Positions 8,884 through 17,524 of a DNA stretch of 64,000 nt are shown here, piece by piece. Both the position numbers and the translations under genes were made by a program. The stretch is from Candidatus Nitronauta litoralis. Lineage in GTDB: Bacteria > Nitrospinota > Nitrospinia > Nitrospinales > Nitrospinaceae. The notes beneath the pieces were generated by a model. That model made no database searches. It was given only the letters and a program-made list of their open reading frames with translations, and was not told the DNA's origin. Each line of letters opens with the position of its first letter. Position 1 is the first letter of the stretch. The stretch covers positions 1,674,001 to 1,738,000 of the forward strand of contig CP048685.1 in the NCBI GenBank assembly GCA_015698285.1, written 5' to 3'.

Positions 8884-10410
8884 TTATTTGACGACCAGGT
8901 AAAACATCTTGCCGCGTTTCATGAAGCGTCCGGCCTGGGCGCCGGCTTTTTCTCCGATACCAAAATAGAGATCGGCGCGGCCGCGGCCTTTGATGGCCGA
9001 CCCGGTATCCTGGTCGAGCACGAAGCGGGAGAAGGGTTGCCAGTCGACGATCTTGTTGCTGGAGTTGAGGATGGGTTTGTCTGCGGTGATGAAGACGAGT
9101 CCGCCGCCAGGATAAAGAGTCTTGTCGGTAGCGATGGCGCGTCCGCCGATCAGTTCGGCACCGGTGGAACCGCGCGGACCGTTGCCGCCCATGCCAAAGA
9201 AGATATAGCGTTCGTTTTTAAATAAATATTTTGGAATGTCTTCGGGATGTTCGCGAAAATAGCGTTTGATACCCTGCATCGAACCTTGGCCTGTCGTGAT
9301 GATGCCTTCGTTGATCATCATCCTGCCGACACTTTTATAAGGTCGCTCGTTCGATCCCATGTATTGCACCGCTTCCAGTTGACCATCTTCAAACTGCAGG
9401 AATCCGGAGCCCTGGATGTGAAGGAAGTATCCTTCCATCTGGTCCTTGAGCCACGCGACCTCAAGGTTTTTATCAGCCAGCACTTCGCGTCCGTCGATCG
9501 CCTCACGCGTCAGCTCCAACGGGCGGGTGGATGCTACCAGATGAAAACCGTAATCTCTTTGCGAATGGATGGCCCGTTTGTAAGAGGCTTCCATTGATTC
9601 ACCACCACTCGGTTTGCGATAGAGCGGATAATGGTATTCATCACTCCAGGTACGGCTGGCCGGGATCACCGGTGTGTAATACCCGGTGAATAACACGCGG
9701 TGGTGTTGACCGGTTCCGACCGGCACAACATAAAACCGTTCCCTGATTTCCTGACTGAATTCCTCCGGAGACAGTTCCGCATCCAGAAGATTTTCGAATT
9801 CAACGAGCGTGTCGTACAGCCTGGCCTGCGTCACCATTAAATCGCCTAAACGGACTTGTTCAAGGGGCGCTTTGCCTTCAAGAATATAAAGCTGACGCCG
9901 TATGGATTCCCTTAAAGACTCCTGGTCGAGATCATCCAGGAACGATTGTGGCAGCTCGGCAGCTGGAACATCCAGCGGCGGATATAAGGCATGGTGCGGG
10001 TAGATTTTCCGGGTATTGAGCGGATCTTTTTTTTCTGCCTTTGGCGGAGCCGGAGACCGGGTCGGTGTTTTGTAGAGTGGTGCCTTGGGAAGGCTGGCCA
10101 CTTGTTCGGGTTGGGTTTTGTTTTTTAAATTGGAAAGCAACCCCATGTTTGCTTCCACAGTTTCCGGTGCCTGTTGGGTTTTCGTTCTTTCGGGCGCCGG
10201 GCGCGGATAGCGCACCTGTTTTTCAGCAGCAGGGGGTTCGATAACCTCGACCCGTTCCTGTTGTGATTCCGGTTTATCCCAGACGCTTTCATCACCGGCG
10301 CCCATTTCCATGGTTGCGCAGGAACTCAACAGCAGGAAAAAGGAAACAGCAAAAATTTGTGGAGGCAGGGAAAGTTGTGTATTTCGATGGTCATTAATTG
10401 ATGGAGTCAT
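8884..10410 (-). CDS. mltA: MltA-type lytic murein transglycosylase, lipoprotein
   Basis: 508 residues. A hydrophobic segment ends in the lipobox LSSC with Cys31, so an outer-membrane lipoprotein is expected. A proline-rich linker (about 40-150) is followed by the MltA barrel domain (about 230-400: VLFTGYYTPVIPAS, YFLHIQGSGFLQ) and the C-terminal 3D domain with GPRGSTGAEL, LYPGGGLVF and the Asp-containing DQDTGSAIKGRGRADLYFG. The Asp residues of that segment are the family's catalytic site. The enzyme cleaves peptidoglycan glycan strands to 1,6-anhydro products. It is longer than E. coli MltA because of the linker. The Shine-Dalgarno signal is weak at 10410, so the exact start is uncertain. 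Confidence 0.93.
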   Translation of the reverse strand: MTPSINDHRNTQLSLPPQIFAVSFFLLLSSCATMEMGAGDESVWDKPESQQERVEVIEPPAAEKQVRYPRPAPERTKTQQAPETVEANMGLLSNLKNKTQPEQVASLPKAPLYKTPTRSPAPPKAEKKDPLNTRKIYPHHALYPPLDVPAAELPQSFLDDLDQESLRESIRRQLYILEGKAPLEQVRLGDLMVTQARLYDTLVEFENLLDAELSPEEFSQEIRERFYVVPVGTGQHHRVLFTGYYTPVIPASRTWSDEYHYPLYRKPSGGESMEASYKRAIHSQRDYGFHLVASTRPLELTREAIDGREVLADKNLEVAWLKDQMEGYFLHIQGSGFLQFEDGQLEAVQYMGSNERPYKSVGRMMINEGIITTGQGSMQGIKRYFREHPEDIPKYLFKNERYIFFGMGGNGPRGSTGAELIGGRAIATDKTLYPGGGLVFITADKPILNSSNKIVDWQPFSRFVLDQDTGSAIKGRGRADLYFGIGEKAGAQAGRFMKRGKMFYLVVK

Positions 10411-10517
10411 AAGAGGGGTTGCTCACTTGCGAGGAGATCAGTAGGTGGAATTTTGCGATGCGCTCATTGGAAATTTTGTTCCTCAAACAGTTTGCCTGTA
10501 AACCCTTCGTAAAAAAG

Positions 10518-10967
10518 TCAGGTGATGGCTTCGGCAATTGCTTCGTTGGCCAGTTGATCTGCCCGTTCATTTTCCGGATGTCCCGAGTGCCCACGGACCC
10601 AGTGCCAGGAAATTTGATGGAGCTTGTTCAGGCGATCCAGCTTTTGCCACAGTTCCTTATTCTTAACGGGTTGACGTGACGCATTCACCCAGTTTTTTCT
10701 GATCCAGCCTGGCAGCCATTCTGTAATTCCCTTGACCAGGTATTGGGAGTCTGTGGTCAGATCAACTTCGCTTGGTTCCTTCAGGTCTTCGAGGGCGACA
10801 ATTGCCGCTGTTAGTTCCATGATATTATTCGTGGTATTGGGTTCCGCTCCCTTGAGCTCACGGGTCTGGCCGTTTTGGCGGATCAAACACCCGTAACCCC
10901 CGGGACCCGGGTTTCCCTTGCAGGCACCGTCGGTAAAAATTTCAATTTTTTCAGCTGGAGTTGTCAT
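10518..10967 (-). CDS. rnhA: ribonuclease HI
   Basis: 149 residues, the usual length for bacterial RNase HI. The four metal-binding acidic residues are all present: Asp in [17 protein letters not shown], Glu in NIMELTAAI, Asp in [13 protein letters not shown] and Asp in [11 protein letters not shown]. The enzyme removes the RNA strand of RNA-DNA hybrids during replication and repair. It lies 107 bases upstream of mltA on the same strand and may be cotranscribed with it. Confidence 0.97.
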   Translation of the reverse strand: MTTPAEKIEIFTDGACKGNPGPGGYGCLIRQNGQTRELKGAEPNTTNNIMELTAAIVALEDLKEPSEVDLTTDSQYLVKGITEWLPGWIRKNWVNASRQPVKNKELWQKLDRLNKLHQISWHWVRGHSGHPENERADQLANEAIAEAIT

Positions 10968-11046
10968 TTTTTAAAAAGGAGAGATCCTGTAATACATTGT
11001 TTTCAATAAACAAACAGGCACATCATAGCATATTCTGCAGTCCGCT

Positions 11047-11105
11047 CTAAAAATATTTTTAGTCCAAAATGCGGGTTTTCCGGTTAATAATCGAACTCCG
11101 GTTAA
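11047..11105. promoter_or_regulatory. palindrome and direct repeats between rnhA and ferritin-like gene
   Basis: CTAAAAATATTTTTAG (11047-11062) is a perfect 16-base palindrome. TCCGGTTAA occurs twice with an 18-base period (11079 and 11097). Both lie in the 280-base gap between divergent genes. They could be regulator sites; no matching regulator is known. Confidence 0.3.
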
Positions 11106-11247
11106 GAAGAGTCGAGGAGGAAGCGGGTCAGAAAAAATCGAATTAATAGAGGACTTCTGTCAAAACTGGTAAAATCCCTCGAATCCTTTTTTTACCTGGA
11201 GACTTCTTATATAGAAGAAGGTATTTTCCAACCAAACAAAAGACACT

Positions 11248-11757
11248 ATGGCCACTTCCAAATCGAATATTTCCCCATCCGAGATTAACTTCCAATGTGG
11301 CGATGCCATCCAGGTTTGCATGGCGATAGAGCGTGAGGGAATTTCCTTTTATGAGCAGGCAATCAAGAAAGCCCGTGATCCCAAGGTGAAAGATGTATTT
11401 CGTCGTCTGGGTCGGGATGAACGGGATCATTCCAAAGCCTTGCAGGCGAAGTGGAAGCATCTGCAGCCGGCAGTTGGTAAACGCTCACCTACTAATGAAG
11501 AAGTAAACCGCTTTATCCAGTCCGAGGTAAAAGGCAGAGTGTTTGATTTGGAATCGCTCAAGGGACCGGGTATGCAAACCGACCTGGAAGCGGTTGAGTT
11601 TGGTATTACCTGTGAGAAGCGGTCGATTGAGGTATTGGGGTTTTTGTTGGAAGCAGAACGTAAGATAGATGTGAAAGCGATATTCTCCCATCTGTTGGTC
11701 GAAGAGAAAAAACACCTGTCTGAGCTGGAAGCCCTGAAAGCAGAGCTCAGTATCTGA
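11248..11757 (+). CDS. ferritin-like / rubrerythrin-type diiron protein
   Basis: 169 residues, an all-helical protein with the two half-sites of a diiron four-helix bundle: Glu in AIEREGISFYEQA and ExxH in GRDERDHSKAL, then Glu in ITCEKRSIEVLGF and ExxH in LVEEKKHLSELEAL. There is no C-terminal rubredoxin CxxC domain, so this is an erythrin-like form. The family handles peroxide, oxygen or iron in the cytoplasm. It sits just ahead of an oxygen-sensitive iron-sulfur enzyme operon, so a protective role is a reasonable guess. The ribosome site before the ATG at 11248 is weak. Confidence 0.8.
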   Translation: MATSKSNISPSEINFQCGDAIQVCMAIEREGISFYEQAIKKARDPKVKDVFRRLGRDERDHSKALQAKWKHLQPAVGKRSPTNEEVNRFIQSEVKGRVFDLESLKGPGMQTDLEAVEFGITCEKRSIEVLGFLLEAERKIDVKAIFSHLLVEEKKHLSELEALKAELSI

Positions 11758-12068
11758 CCGGGTTTTTAACACATCTTCCCTCCCCTGTATTGAGGTATGC
11801 AGGAATTATGTCATTTTCAAATTTGAGTTTTTTTGGGTAATTCGTCCGAAGAGGGTGTCTTGGGGGCAAAGTTCACTTTAACTGATTGATTTTGTTGAAA
11901 ACAATTATATTTGTTTCAGGCTTGTGAATGGTTTTCTTGGGCCCTTTGTGGAAGTCGGGCAATGTAAATTTAATCAGGTTGTTTTTATCCCCTGAAAGGG
12001 GGCACATTTTCCTTACTTATTGATAAAAATAAGGATACAATCCTCATCACAAGGTCATGGGAATTAGT

Positions 12069-12098
12069 TTGACAATTCTGGGGGGCTTACGCTATAGT
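12069..12098 (+). promoter_or_regulatory. sigma-70 promoter of the oxidoreductase operon
   Basis: TTGACA (12069-12074) is a perfect -35 box. TATAGT at 12093-12098 is a good -10 box with an 18-base spacer. It lies 54 bases before the first ATG of the operon, with the start point near 12105. The rest of the gap 11758-12151 is AT-rich and shows nothing else I can name. Confidence 0.75.
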
Positions 12099-12151
12099 AA
12101 GCGGTCGCTCTAAAAGCAAGGTATAACCCTTTAAATAAAAAGGATTAAAGG

Positions 12152-12784
12152 ATGGAACAGCAGTATCAGGTAATGCCTGGTCCGGAAGCATTTTTGCCCC
12201 CTGCGGCAGCCAGCATGGGTATCGTTTTGCCGGACCCTGGCCAAGCGCATATTGAGGGTCGTATTGTAGACGAAGAGGAAGCTTACGAATACGCAGCACG
12301 GAAATTGTTGGAAGCTAAAGTGCCCACGCTTTTTCCAGGTCCACTGGTTTTATGGCGTTGGAATGATAAGGCCGCGATGAAAGCCACGGCAATCCGGAAG
12401 CTCGCGAATGCCCTTCCAGCGCGTCTGATACCGATGGCGGATTATCGGCCTAAATATCCAAAGATTAACCCGGCCGTCGAAATCAATCCGAACCATCCAA
12501 ATTTAACGATCTGGCATAACAAAATTGACGTATGTGTCTTTATTGGAGTGCATTGTCATCAGGCTAACCTTGCATTGAAAATTATTCGCGGTGGAACCGA
12601 TTGCTACACCATAGCGGTATGTGCGCAGGCAGGCCATGAAGATGCCTGTCTTTCCTTTCGCGATGCGAGTCCGGAAAAAATCGATAGGCTCACAGCCGCA
12701 GTTGAGAAACTTAAAAGCGAAGGCGTCAAGAGCCAGGCTGAAAATTTTAAACAGTTTGTCATGACCCGGGAAGGTGTGGCTTAA
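12152..12784 (+). CDS. 2-oxoacid:ferredoxin oxidoreductase accessory subunit, CO-dehydrogenase epsilon-like
   Basis: 210 residues. After a proline-rich N-terminal extension of about 40 residues comes a Rossmann-type fold with HNKIDVCVFIGVHCHQANLA and LKIIRGGTDCYTIAVCAQAG (about residues 128-170). This resembles the acetyl-CoA synthase epsilon / CO dehydrogenase beta family (nucleotide-binding, DHS-like fold). In Hydrogenobacter-type five-subunit enzymes an extra subunit of similar size is encoded with alpha, beta, gamma and delta; gene order here is extra-alpha-beta-gamma-delta. Its exact job, perhaps docking or protection from oxygen, is not known. It is the promoter-proximal gene; AAAGG lies shortly before the ATG. 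Confidence 0.65.
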   Translation: MEQQYQVMPGPEAFLPPAAASMGIVLPDPGQAHIEGRIVDEEEAYEYAARKLLEAKVPTLFPGPLVLWRWNDKAAMKATAIRKLANALPARLIPMADYRPKYPKINPAVEINPNHPNLTIWHNKIDVCVFIGVHCHQANLALKIIRGGTDCYTIAVCAQAGHEDACLSFRDASPEKIDRLTAAVEKLKSEGVKSQAENFKQFVMTREGVA

Positions 12785-12843
12785 TTGAGCCTCCGGTTCA
12801 TTTGTAATATAAAAAGTAGTTTAATTTCCTAAATCCAACCCGA

Positions 12844-12869
12844 CGCCGAAACCGGCGCTCTTGCAAGAG
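12844..12869 (+). other. tandem small hairpins before the alpha-subunit start
   Basis: CGCCG-AAAC-CGGCG (12844-12857) is directly followed by the 12-base palindrome CTCTTGCAAGAG (12858-12869). The ribosome site GAGGGAG begins two bases later. Placed inside the operon, they could set mRNA processing or stability and so the stoichiometry of subunits. Confidence 0.4.
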
Positions 12870-12883
12870 AGAGGGAGTTGATC

Positions 12884-14131
12884 ATGAATAAAAAAGTTGA
12901 TGGGCAGAAGAGTCGCATCCTCCTATCTGAAAAAGTAAAAATCGGCAGCAAGGGTCCAGTTAATTTGACCGTCGCTGATCCTAATGACATGTTTTTTGAG
13001 GCCAAGAGAAAGCCCACTTTTCTCACCGGCTCTGAAGTCATCAAAGAAGCTATCCGTCGCGCAAACCTGGATATGTCTGTGGCGTATCCGATCACCCCGC
13101 AGTCTGAAGCGGCTGCGCTGATCGGTGAATTGTTTTCGGAAGGCTACTTGAAAGAATACTTCCGCGGTGAGAGTGAATTTGCGGTTATGGGCCAATGTGC
13201 TGGTGCTGCTTTTGGCGGCGCGCGCGTTTTCACCACCACTGCGGGTCCGGGTACTCTCCGCGCTATGGAAAACTTCCCCATGTGGGCGGGTTCCCGTCTG
13301 CCAATTCAGGTGTGTGTGACCTGTCGGGGTATCAATTCTCCTCTGTCAATTCAGCCGGACACCCTTGAGTTGTATTACATGCTCGAAACGGGTGCGCTGG
13401 TCTGGCATGCAGAAACGGCGCAGGATCTTTACGACTGGATCCTCGGTGGTTTCATGGTTGCAGAGCAGCCGGATGTCCATCTTCCGCTGGCTCTGGCCTG
13501 TGACGGATTCTTTGTGACTCACACCAAAGACAACGTCATGATCCAGGAGGAAGAAATTTGTCTGCCTGAATACGATCCTTACCGGTCGCCAGTAGTCTGT
13601 ATGGATATGGAAGTTCCTCCGATTCGTATGATGCGCGATCCGTTTATAATGAAATCCAACTACATCAGTTACATGACTCATGCTTCCTGGCAGCAGGAAG
13701 TCCGTGCAGCCGTTGAACGTTCCCGCAAGCACACCAAGTTGATCATGGGTGGTTCTCTGATCGAAACGGAAAACCTGGATCGTGAAATTCTTCTGGTGTC
13801 TTCTGGTACGGCGGTATCGCAGGGTCGGGAAGCGATCCGGTTGTTGGAAGAAGAAGGCATTAAAGTGGGTCTGGTCAAAATCAAGTCCCTGCGTCCCTTC
13901 CCGCATGAAGAACTTCGGGAAGCAACCGCAAACGCCAAAACCATCTTTGTTCCGGAATTCAACGTTGCCGGCTGGCTGGCGCGTGAGATCAAAGCTGTTC
14001 TCCCGGACAATGAGCGGGTTGTTGCAGGACCCCAGGTTGCGGGCGGCATGACGATGCCTTCTGAAGTTATCGTCATGGAAATCAAGAAGAAGCTGGGAAT
14101 GAAGGTTGCTCCAATGTCTGGTAGAGGCTAA
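12884..14131 (+). CDS. porA: 2-oxoacid (pyruvate-type):ferredoxin oxidoreductase, alpha subunit
   Basis: About 415 residues (46 kDa). The N-terminal pyrimidine-binding domain carries AYPITPQSEAAALIGELF and FTTTAGPGTLRAMENFPMW. The C-terminal domain II carries ILLVSSGTAVSQGREAIRLL and the transketolase-C-like end FVPEFNVAGWLAREI. The family makes and splits acyl-CoA with reduced ferredoxin: pyruvate or 2-oxoglutarate synthesis in the reductive TCA cycle. I start at ATG 12884, with GAGGGAG 6 bases upstream, instead of the TTG at 12878. Pyruvate as substrate is a guess: sister operons for 2-oxoglutarate have the same layout. Confidence 0.85.
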   Translation: MNKKVDGQKSRILLSEKVKIGSKGPVNLTVADPNDMFFEAKRKPTFLTGSEVIKEAIRRANLDMSVAYPITPQSEAAALIGELFSEGYLKEYFRGESEFAVMGQCAGAAFGGARVFTTTAGPGTLRAMENFPMWAGSRLPIQVCVTCRGINSPLSIQPDTLELYYMLETGALVWHAETAQDLYDWILGGFMVAEQPDVHLPLALACDGFFVTHTKDNVMIQEEEICLPEYDPYRSPVVCMDMEVPPIRMMRDPFIMKSNYISYMTHASWQQEVRAAVERSRKHTKLIMGGSLIETENLDREILLVSSGTAVSQGREAIRLLEEEGIKVGLVKIKSLRPFPHEELREATANAKTIFVPEFNVAGWLAREIKAVLPDNERVVAGPQVAGGMTMPSEVIVMEIKKKLGMKVAPMSGRG

Positions 14132-14225
14132 GCGGCAGCCGGCAGTCCTTGTTTATATAAAAAGTTTTTAAGAACACTAAAACATCCACGCATTCAATTG
14201 GGCGTGATCCCATAGTGAGGAAGTT

Positions 14226-15122
14226 ATGAGTAAAGAAAAAATTGCACTCTGTGAAGATCTGGCAGATGTTATGCCTCCTGAATATCAGGAACTGGTTGCG
14301 ACAGCGACATTTGGAAACGAGGACAGAAGCTGGAAGGACATTGGCAGCAGCAAGGAATTGATTGAGCAGCACTCCCTTTGCGCAGGTTGTCCTGAGTCTA
14401 TTGCCTTCCGTTTCATCATGTCCAGTATCCCTAACCCCGAAGATTCTGTTTTTGTTGGGTCCACGGGCTGTACCAGCCTTGTGTTTCCGCAGGTTGGTAT
14501 TCACAACATCCATTCCCTGTTTGGTAACCAGAACGCAGTCGCTTCCGGTTTGCAAAGGGCGCTGGCCGTTCGTTTTCCGGATCGCGTCAAGGATGTTTTC
14601 GTTCTGGCGGGTGATGGCGCGACCGTTGATATCGGACTCGACATGACCATGCAGTCCTGGTTCCGTCAGGAAAAATTCACCACGATCTGTTTTGACAACG
14701 AGCTGTACGCCAACACCGGTGGACAGGAATCCGGTCTGATGCAGAAGGGTTTTGTTGCCAAGATGGCTCCGGTGGGTAAGAAGTTTGAAAAAGTCAAATT
14801 GCCGGAAATTGCTTTTGAAGCCGGGTGTCACTATGTTGCGATTCTCACCGTTTCAAAACCAAACCGGGTTGAGCAGGCAATTCGCCGTGCAACCTATGTA
14901 GCACGTGAATTTGGACCGACCTACATCCAGCTTTACACTCCATGCATTCTGGAAATTGGAAAGCAGAGTATGGAAGGCCTGGACGAAATGAAAGACTCCG
15001 AATCCATTGGCGGACGTTTTGTCATGCGCGAACTGATGACTGACGAAGTCAAGGCATTCATCAAGGAAAAAGAAGCCGAAGATAAAGCCCGCCGTAAAAA
15101 GGCCAAGGCTGTAACCGCGTAA
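14226..15122 (+). CDS. porB: 2-oxoacid (pyruvate-type):ferredoxin oxidoreductase, beta subunit (TPP-binding)
   Basis: 298 residues. The thiamine diphosphate motif begins at GDGATVDIGLDMTMQSWF and ends with FDNELYANTGGQESG. SLCAGCPESIAFR near residue 55 supplies two of the cysteines that hold a 4Fe-4S cluster in this subunit. GAGGAAG stands just before the ATG. The C-terminal 25 residues are Lys/Glu/Ala-rich. The subunit binds TPP, decarboxylates or carboxylates the 2-oxoacid, and passes electrons through its cluster. It lies 94 bases after the alpha gene. Confidence 0.87.
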   Translation: MSKEKIALCEDLADVMPPEYQELVATATFGNEDRSWKDIGSSKELIEQHSLCAGCPESIAFRFIMSSIPNPEDSVFVGSTGCTSLVFPQVGIHNIHSLFGNQNAVASGLQRALAVRFPDRVKDVFVLAGDGATVDIGLDMTMQSWFRQEKFTTICFDNELYANTGGQESGLMQKGFVAKMAPVGKKFEKVKLPEIAFEAGCHYVAILTVSKPNRVEQAIRRATYVAREFGPTYIQLYTPCILEIGKQSMEGLDEMKDSESIGGRFVMRELMTDEVKAFIKEKEAEDKARRKKAKAVTA

Positions 15123-15140
15123 TTGAGGAGATAACGTATC

Positions 15141-15851
15141 ATGTCAACACCACATCCTGCGGGAACCATGAAGCGGATGAACATTCGCATCTCCGGCCTC
15201 GGTGGTCAGGGCGCGGTTACCGCGGCTCATCTTCTGGCCATGGCCGCCAATGCCATGGGGAAATATTCAATTTCCAATCCATTCTTTGGTGCGGAAAAAC
15301 GGATGGCTCCAGCTGAAAGTTATGTCCGCGTTGGTCCTGATAAAATTTATGACCGGGGCGAACTGGTATTTCCTGAGGTGATTATGATTTTCCATCCCCA
15401 GGTTATCACCATGCAGAAAAGTTACACGGCTCCGTTCTATTCTGGAATTAAAGAAGGCGGGTTGATCATTATCAACACTGACGTTGATCTTCTTTCGAAA
15501 GAAGACCACGAGCGCCTTGATGAGCTGGGAGTTTCGGTGTTCAATCTCGATGCCACTTCGCTGGCACTTGAAATCGGTGGCACCGAGTTGTCAACCAATA
15601 TGGCCATGATCGGTGGTTGCGCCGGTATCACCAAGGTGGTTGATATGGAGGCTCTCGACAAGGCTTTGAAAGAGCGTTTCGGTAAAAAGTATGTTGCATC
15701 CGGTGGTACGGCAACCCTGGACGAGGCCATTAAAAAGAAATATGCCAAAAAAGAACAGTTGTTGCAGAAAAACATGGATACCATGCAAAAAGCCTATGAC
15801 ATGGCAAAAGAATGGGCTGAAACTTCAAGCTATGCAGTGGTAACCTACTGA
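15141..15851 (+). CDS. porG: 2-oxoacid (pyruvate-type):ferredoxin oxidoreductase, gamma subunit
   Basis: 236 residues. It has the typical gamma-domain opening NIRISGLGGQGAVTAAHLLA, FGAEKRMAPAESYVR, and LSTNMAMIGGCAGITKVVDM. It helps bind CoA and closes the active site in the alpha-beta-gamma-delta enzyme. AGGAG stands 11 bases before the ATG at 15141; an internal ATG ten codons later (15168) is an alternative. The C-terminal 40 residues, rich in Lys, Glu and Met, extend a little beyond the usual gamma domain. Confidence 0.87.
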   Translation: MSTPHPAGTMKRMNIRISGLGGQGAVTAAHLLAMAANAMGKYSISNPFFGAEKRMAPAESYVRVGPDKIYDRGELVFPEVIMIFHPQVITMQKSYTAPFYSGIKEGGLIIINTDVDLLSKEDHERLDELGVSVFNLDATSLALEIGGTELSTNMAMIGGCAGITKVVDMEALDKALKERFGKKYVASGGTATLDEAIKKKYAKKEQLLQKNMDTMQKAYDMAKEWAETSSYAVVTY

Positions 15852-15952
15852 TTCAGTTTTTACGGATTTGTCTCCGGGTGTTTTCTGGCCTGGAAATTAA
15901 AGCTAATGTTGTTTAGGGTTACGTTAAATTTTTAATCTAAGGAGCGTTCAGG

Positions 15953-16234
15953 GTGTATAACGTAGCGTATGTCCACGAAGATAAATGTATTGCCGAAAAG
16001 GGATGCCGCCTGTGTATTATGTACTGTCCGGAAGCGGACTGCATTCTCCTGGAACCCGAAAAAAAGAAAGCGATGGTCATAACCTCGCGATGTAAGGGTT
16101 GCGACTTGTGTAAAGTGGTTTGCAGCACGCATCAGGCCATTTCAATGCATCCGGTTAATTCAAGCACCGGGGAGATCATCCTTGAGGCCAAGGAAACTCA
16201 GGCCGCTGGAATGGGGCAGGCCTACGCCGGTTAA
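15953..16234 (+). CDS. porD: 2-oxoacid:ferredoxin oxidoreductase, delta subunit (2x[4Fe-4S])
   Basis: 93 residues starting at GTG 15953, with AAGGAG 9 bases upstream. Two cysteine sets of ferredoxin type are present: CIAEKGCRLCIMYCP near residues 12-25 and CKGCDLCKVVCS near residues 50-61. The first set has four residues between its first two cysteines instead of the usual two, an insertion also seen in some relatives. The protein relays electrons between the TPP site and soluble ferredoxin. It is the last gene of the operon; a strong terminator follows at 16254. Confidence 0.85.
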   Translation: MYNVAYVHEDKCIAEKGCRLCIMYCPEADCILLEPEKKKAMVITSRCKGCDLCKVVCSTHQAISMHPVNSSTGEIILEAKETQAAGMGQAYAG

Positions 16235-16253
16235 CCTGAACGAAATTTTTTAG

Positions 16254-16292
16254 GAACCCATGGCCTTATTGGCCGTGGGTTCTTTTTTTTTG
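16254..16292 (+). terminator. Rho-independent terminator of the oxidoreductase operon
   Basis: A 12-base-pair stem (GAACCCATGGCC with GGCCGTGGGTTC, one G-U pair) with loop TTATT is followed by ten T. It stands 20 bases after the stop codon of the delta subunit. This is the clearest terminator in the window. Confidence 0.93.
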
Positions 16293-16357
16293 GTGACTGT
16301 TTTCTCCTTTCATTTGGGAAACTGGTCAATTTGAAAACCTTGTATCGCGAGAAGGTC

Positions 16358-17122
16358 ATGACAGAATCTATAGCAAGAAGTATTCAGTGTACCCTCTGTG
16401 ATTCAGAATATACCCCCGTCTTTGAACCGGAAGAAGATTCCCCCGGGTATGGCATTTCGTGCTCCAGTTGTCACCGCTGGATCAACATCACAACAGGAGA
16501 CTCCGTTCGATCGGCTCTCCGTACTGTTTTAAAACTGGAAGGTGAAGCCCTGGCGTTGGCTATCGAAACCTATCTGGCGAAATGTTTTTGTGGTCAACCA
16601 TTTGCGCACGACTCCGGCCAGCGTTGTGACGTCTGTCTTAGAAAAATCAAAAGAGAAAAAGAGCAATCTGAGAACACTGTCAGGAAGGAGTTCAAATGCA
16701 TCTGGGATATTCCCAAGATGAAAGAGGCGCTGGAAGGAAAACTGTTCGAATATATCCTTAACCAGATGGATTCGGAACATGAAAACCTGAATCAATTGGT
16801 CGAACGTTATGAAGCCGGGGAGATCGACCCCGGAACCTATATGGAACGATTGGAGGAACTCCGCTTCAGGGAATCGCGCGAAGTCTCAGTCATCAAAACC
16901 TGGGCCATGCTTGCAGGCCCCGAAACGGCTTTCCGGGCGGCAGATGAACACGCCATCACTGTGCGCTATGGTTCACGCATTCTGGTCAGTATCGCCATGG
17001 GGCTCGAGATAGGTTACGGCCTGTCCGTGCTCAACACCCTGACCAAGGAAGAAAAAAACCTGGACGGCCCGGCCCGAAAGGAAATTTCAATCTTCCTCCG
17101 AAAAATCGGGAATGGGTTTTAG
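16358..17122 (+). CDS. hypothetical cysteine-pair (zinc-ribbon-like) protein
   Basis: 254 residues from ATG 16358. The N-terminal part has CxxC at C11/C14 and C35/C38 and a further set CFC at C76/C78 and C90/C93, typical of two zinc ribbons. The remaining two thirds are helical and charged with no membrane segment. An in-frame TTG at 16331 exists but has no clear ribosome site. I do not recognise the family. It sits behind the strong terminator of the oxidoreductase operon, so it needs its own promoter. A DNA- or RNA-associated role is only a guess from the ribbons. Confidence 0.6.
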   Translation: MTESIARSIQCTLCDSEYTPVFEPEEDSPGYGISCSSCHRWINITTGDSVRSALRTVLKLEGEALALAIETYLAKCFCGQPFAHDSGQRCDVCLRKIKREKEQSENTVRKEFKCIWDIPKMKEALEGKLFEYILNQMDSEHENLNQLVERYEAGEIDPGTYMERLEELRFRESREVSVIKTWAMLAGPETAFRAADEHAITVRYGSRILVSIAMGLEIGYGLSVLNTLTKEEKNLDGPARKEISIFLRKIGNGF

Positions 17123-17524
17123 AATTAGCTAAATTTCCATTTTTAAAGAAACTCAATTATTAATTCCTCTTGCCTCTGTTTCATTGAACTGGAGACAAGG
17201 GGAATTTTTTTTGGTTATTTTTTGCTCCATACAAAAAAGAAAACCTCAGGGAGGAACGATTTGTCCCAATCACCTTCGGCAGCGAGTGCCAGTCAAAGGC
17301 TTGGAAATAACCTGGAAGCACCTTTGATTTACAATGTCTGGTTAAGATTCTTTATTAAGGCAGGGTATAGATTTTGGAAGCTCCAGATTGAGGATGGAGT
17401 CACTCCATTTTTTTACGAGAATGGCGCTACAAGAAAAATAGCATTGAATAAATTTAATTCTTAACGGCATGAAGCTGTCGTTGGTCTTGAAATTCGTTTT
17501 TAGAAAAATTAAATTCCCTCCAAT
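17123..17524. other. intergenic region, no supported gene
   Basis: This AT-rich 400-base stretch lies between two converging genes. It contains a short open frame (17222-17464) that only begins at TTG and has no ribosome site, so I do not call it. There is no clear terminator hairpin for either neighbour. Confidence 0.35.

Noticed and set aside
11143-11460. 105-residue minus frame opposite the diiron gene
   Set aside because: It overlaps a clear diiron protein on the other strand and has no family features.
17222-17464. 80-residue frame between the zinc-ribbon and macroglobulin genes
   Set aside because: Only a TTG start, no ribosome site, low-complexity composition; not supported.
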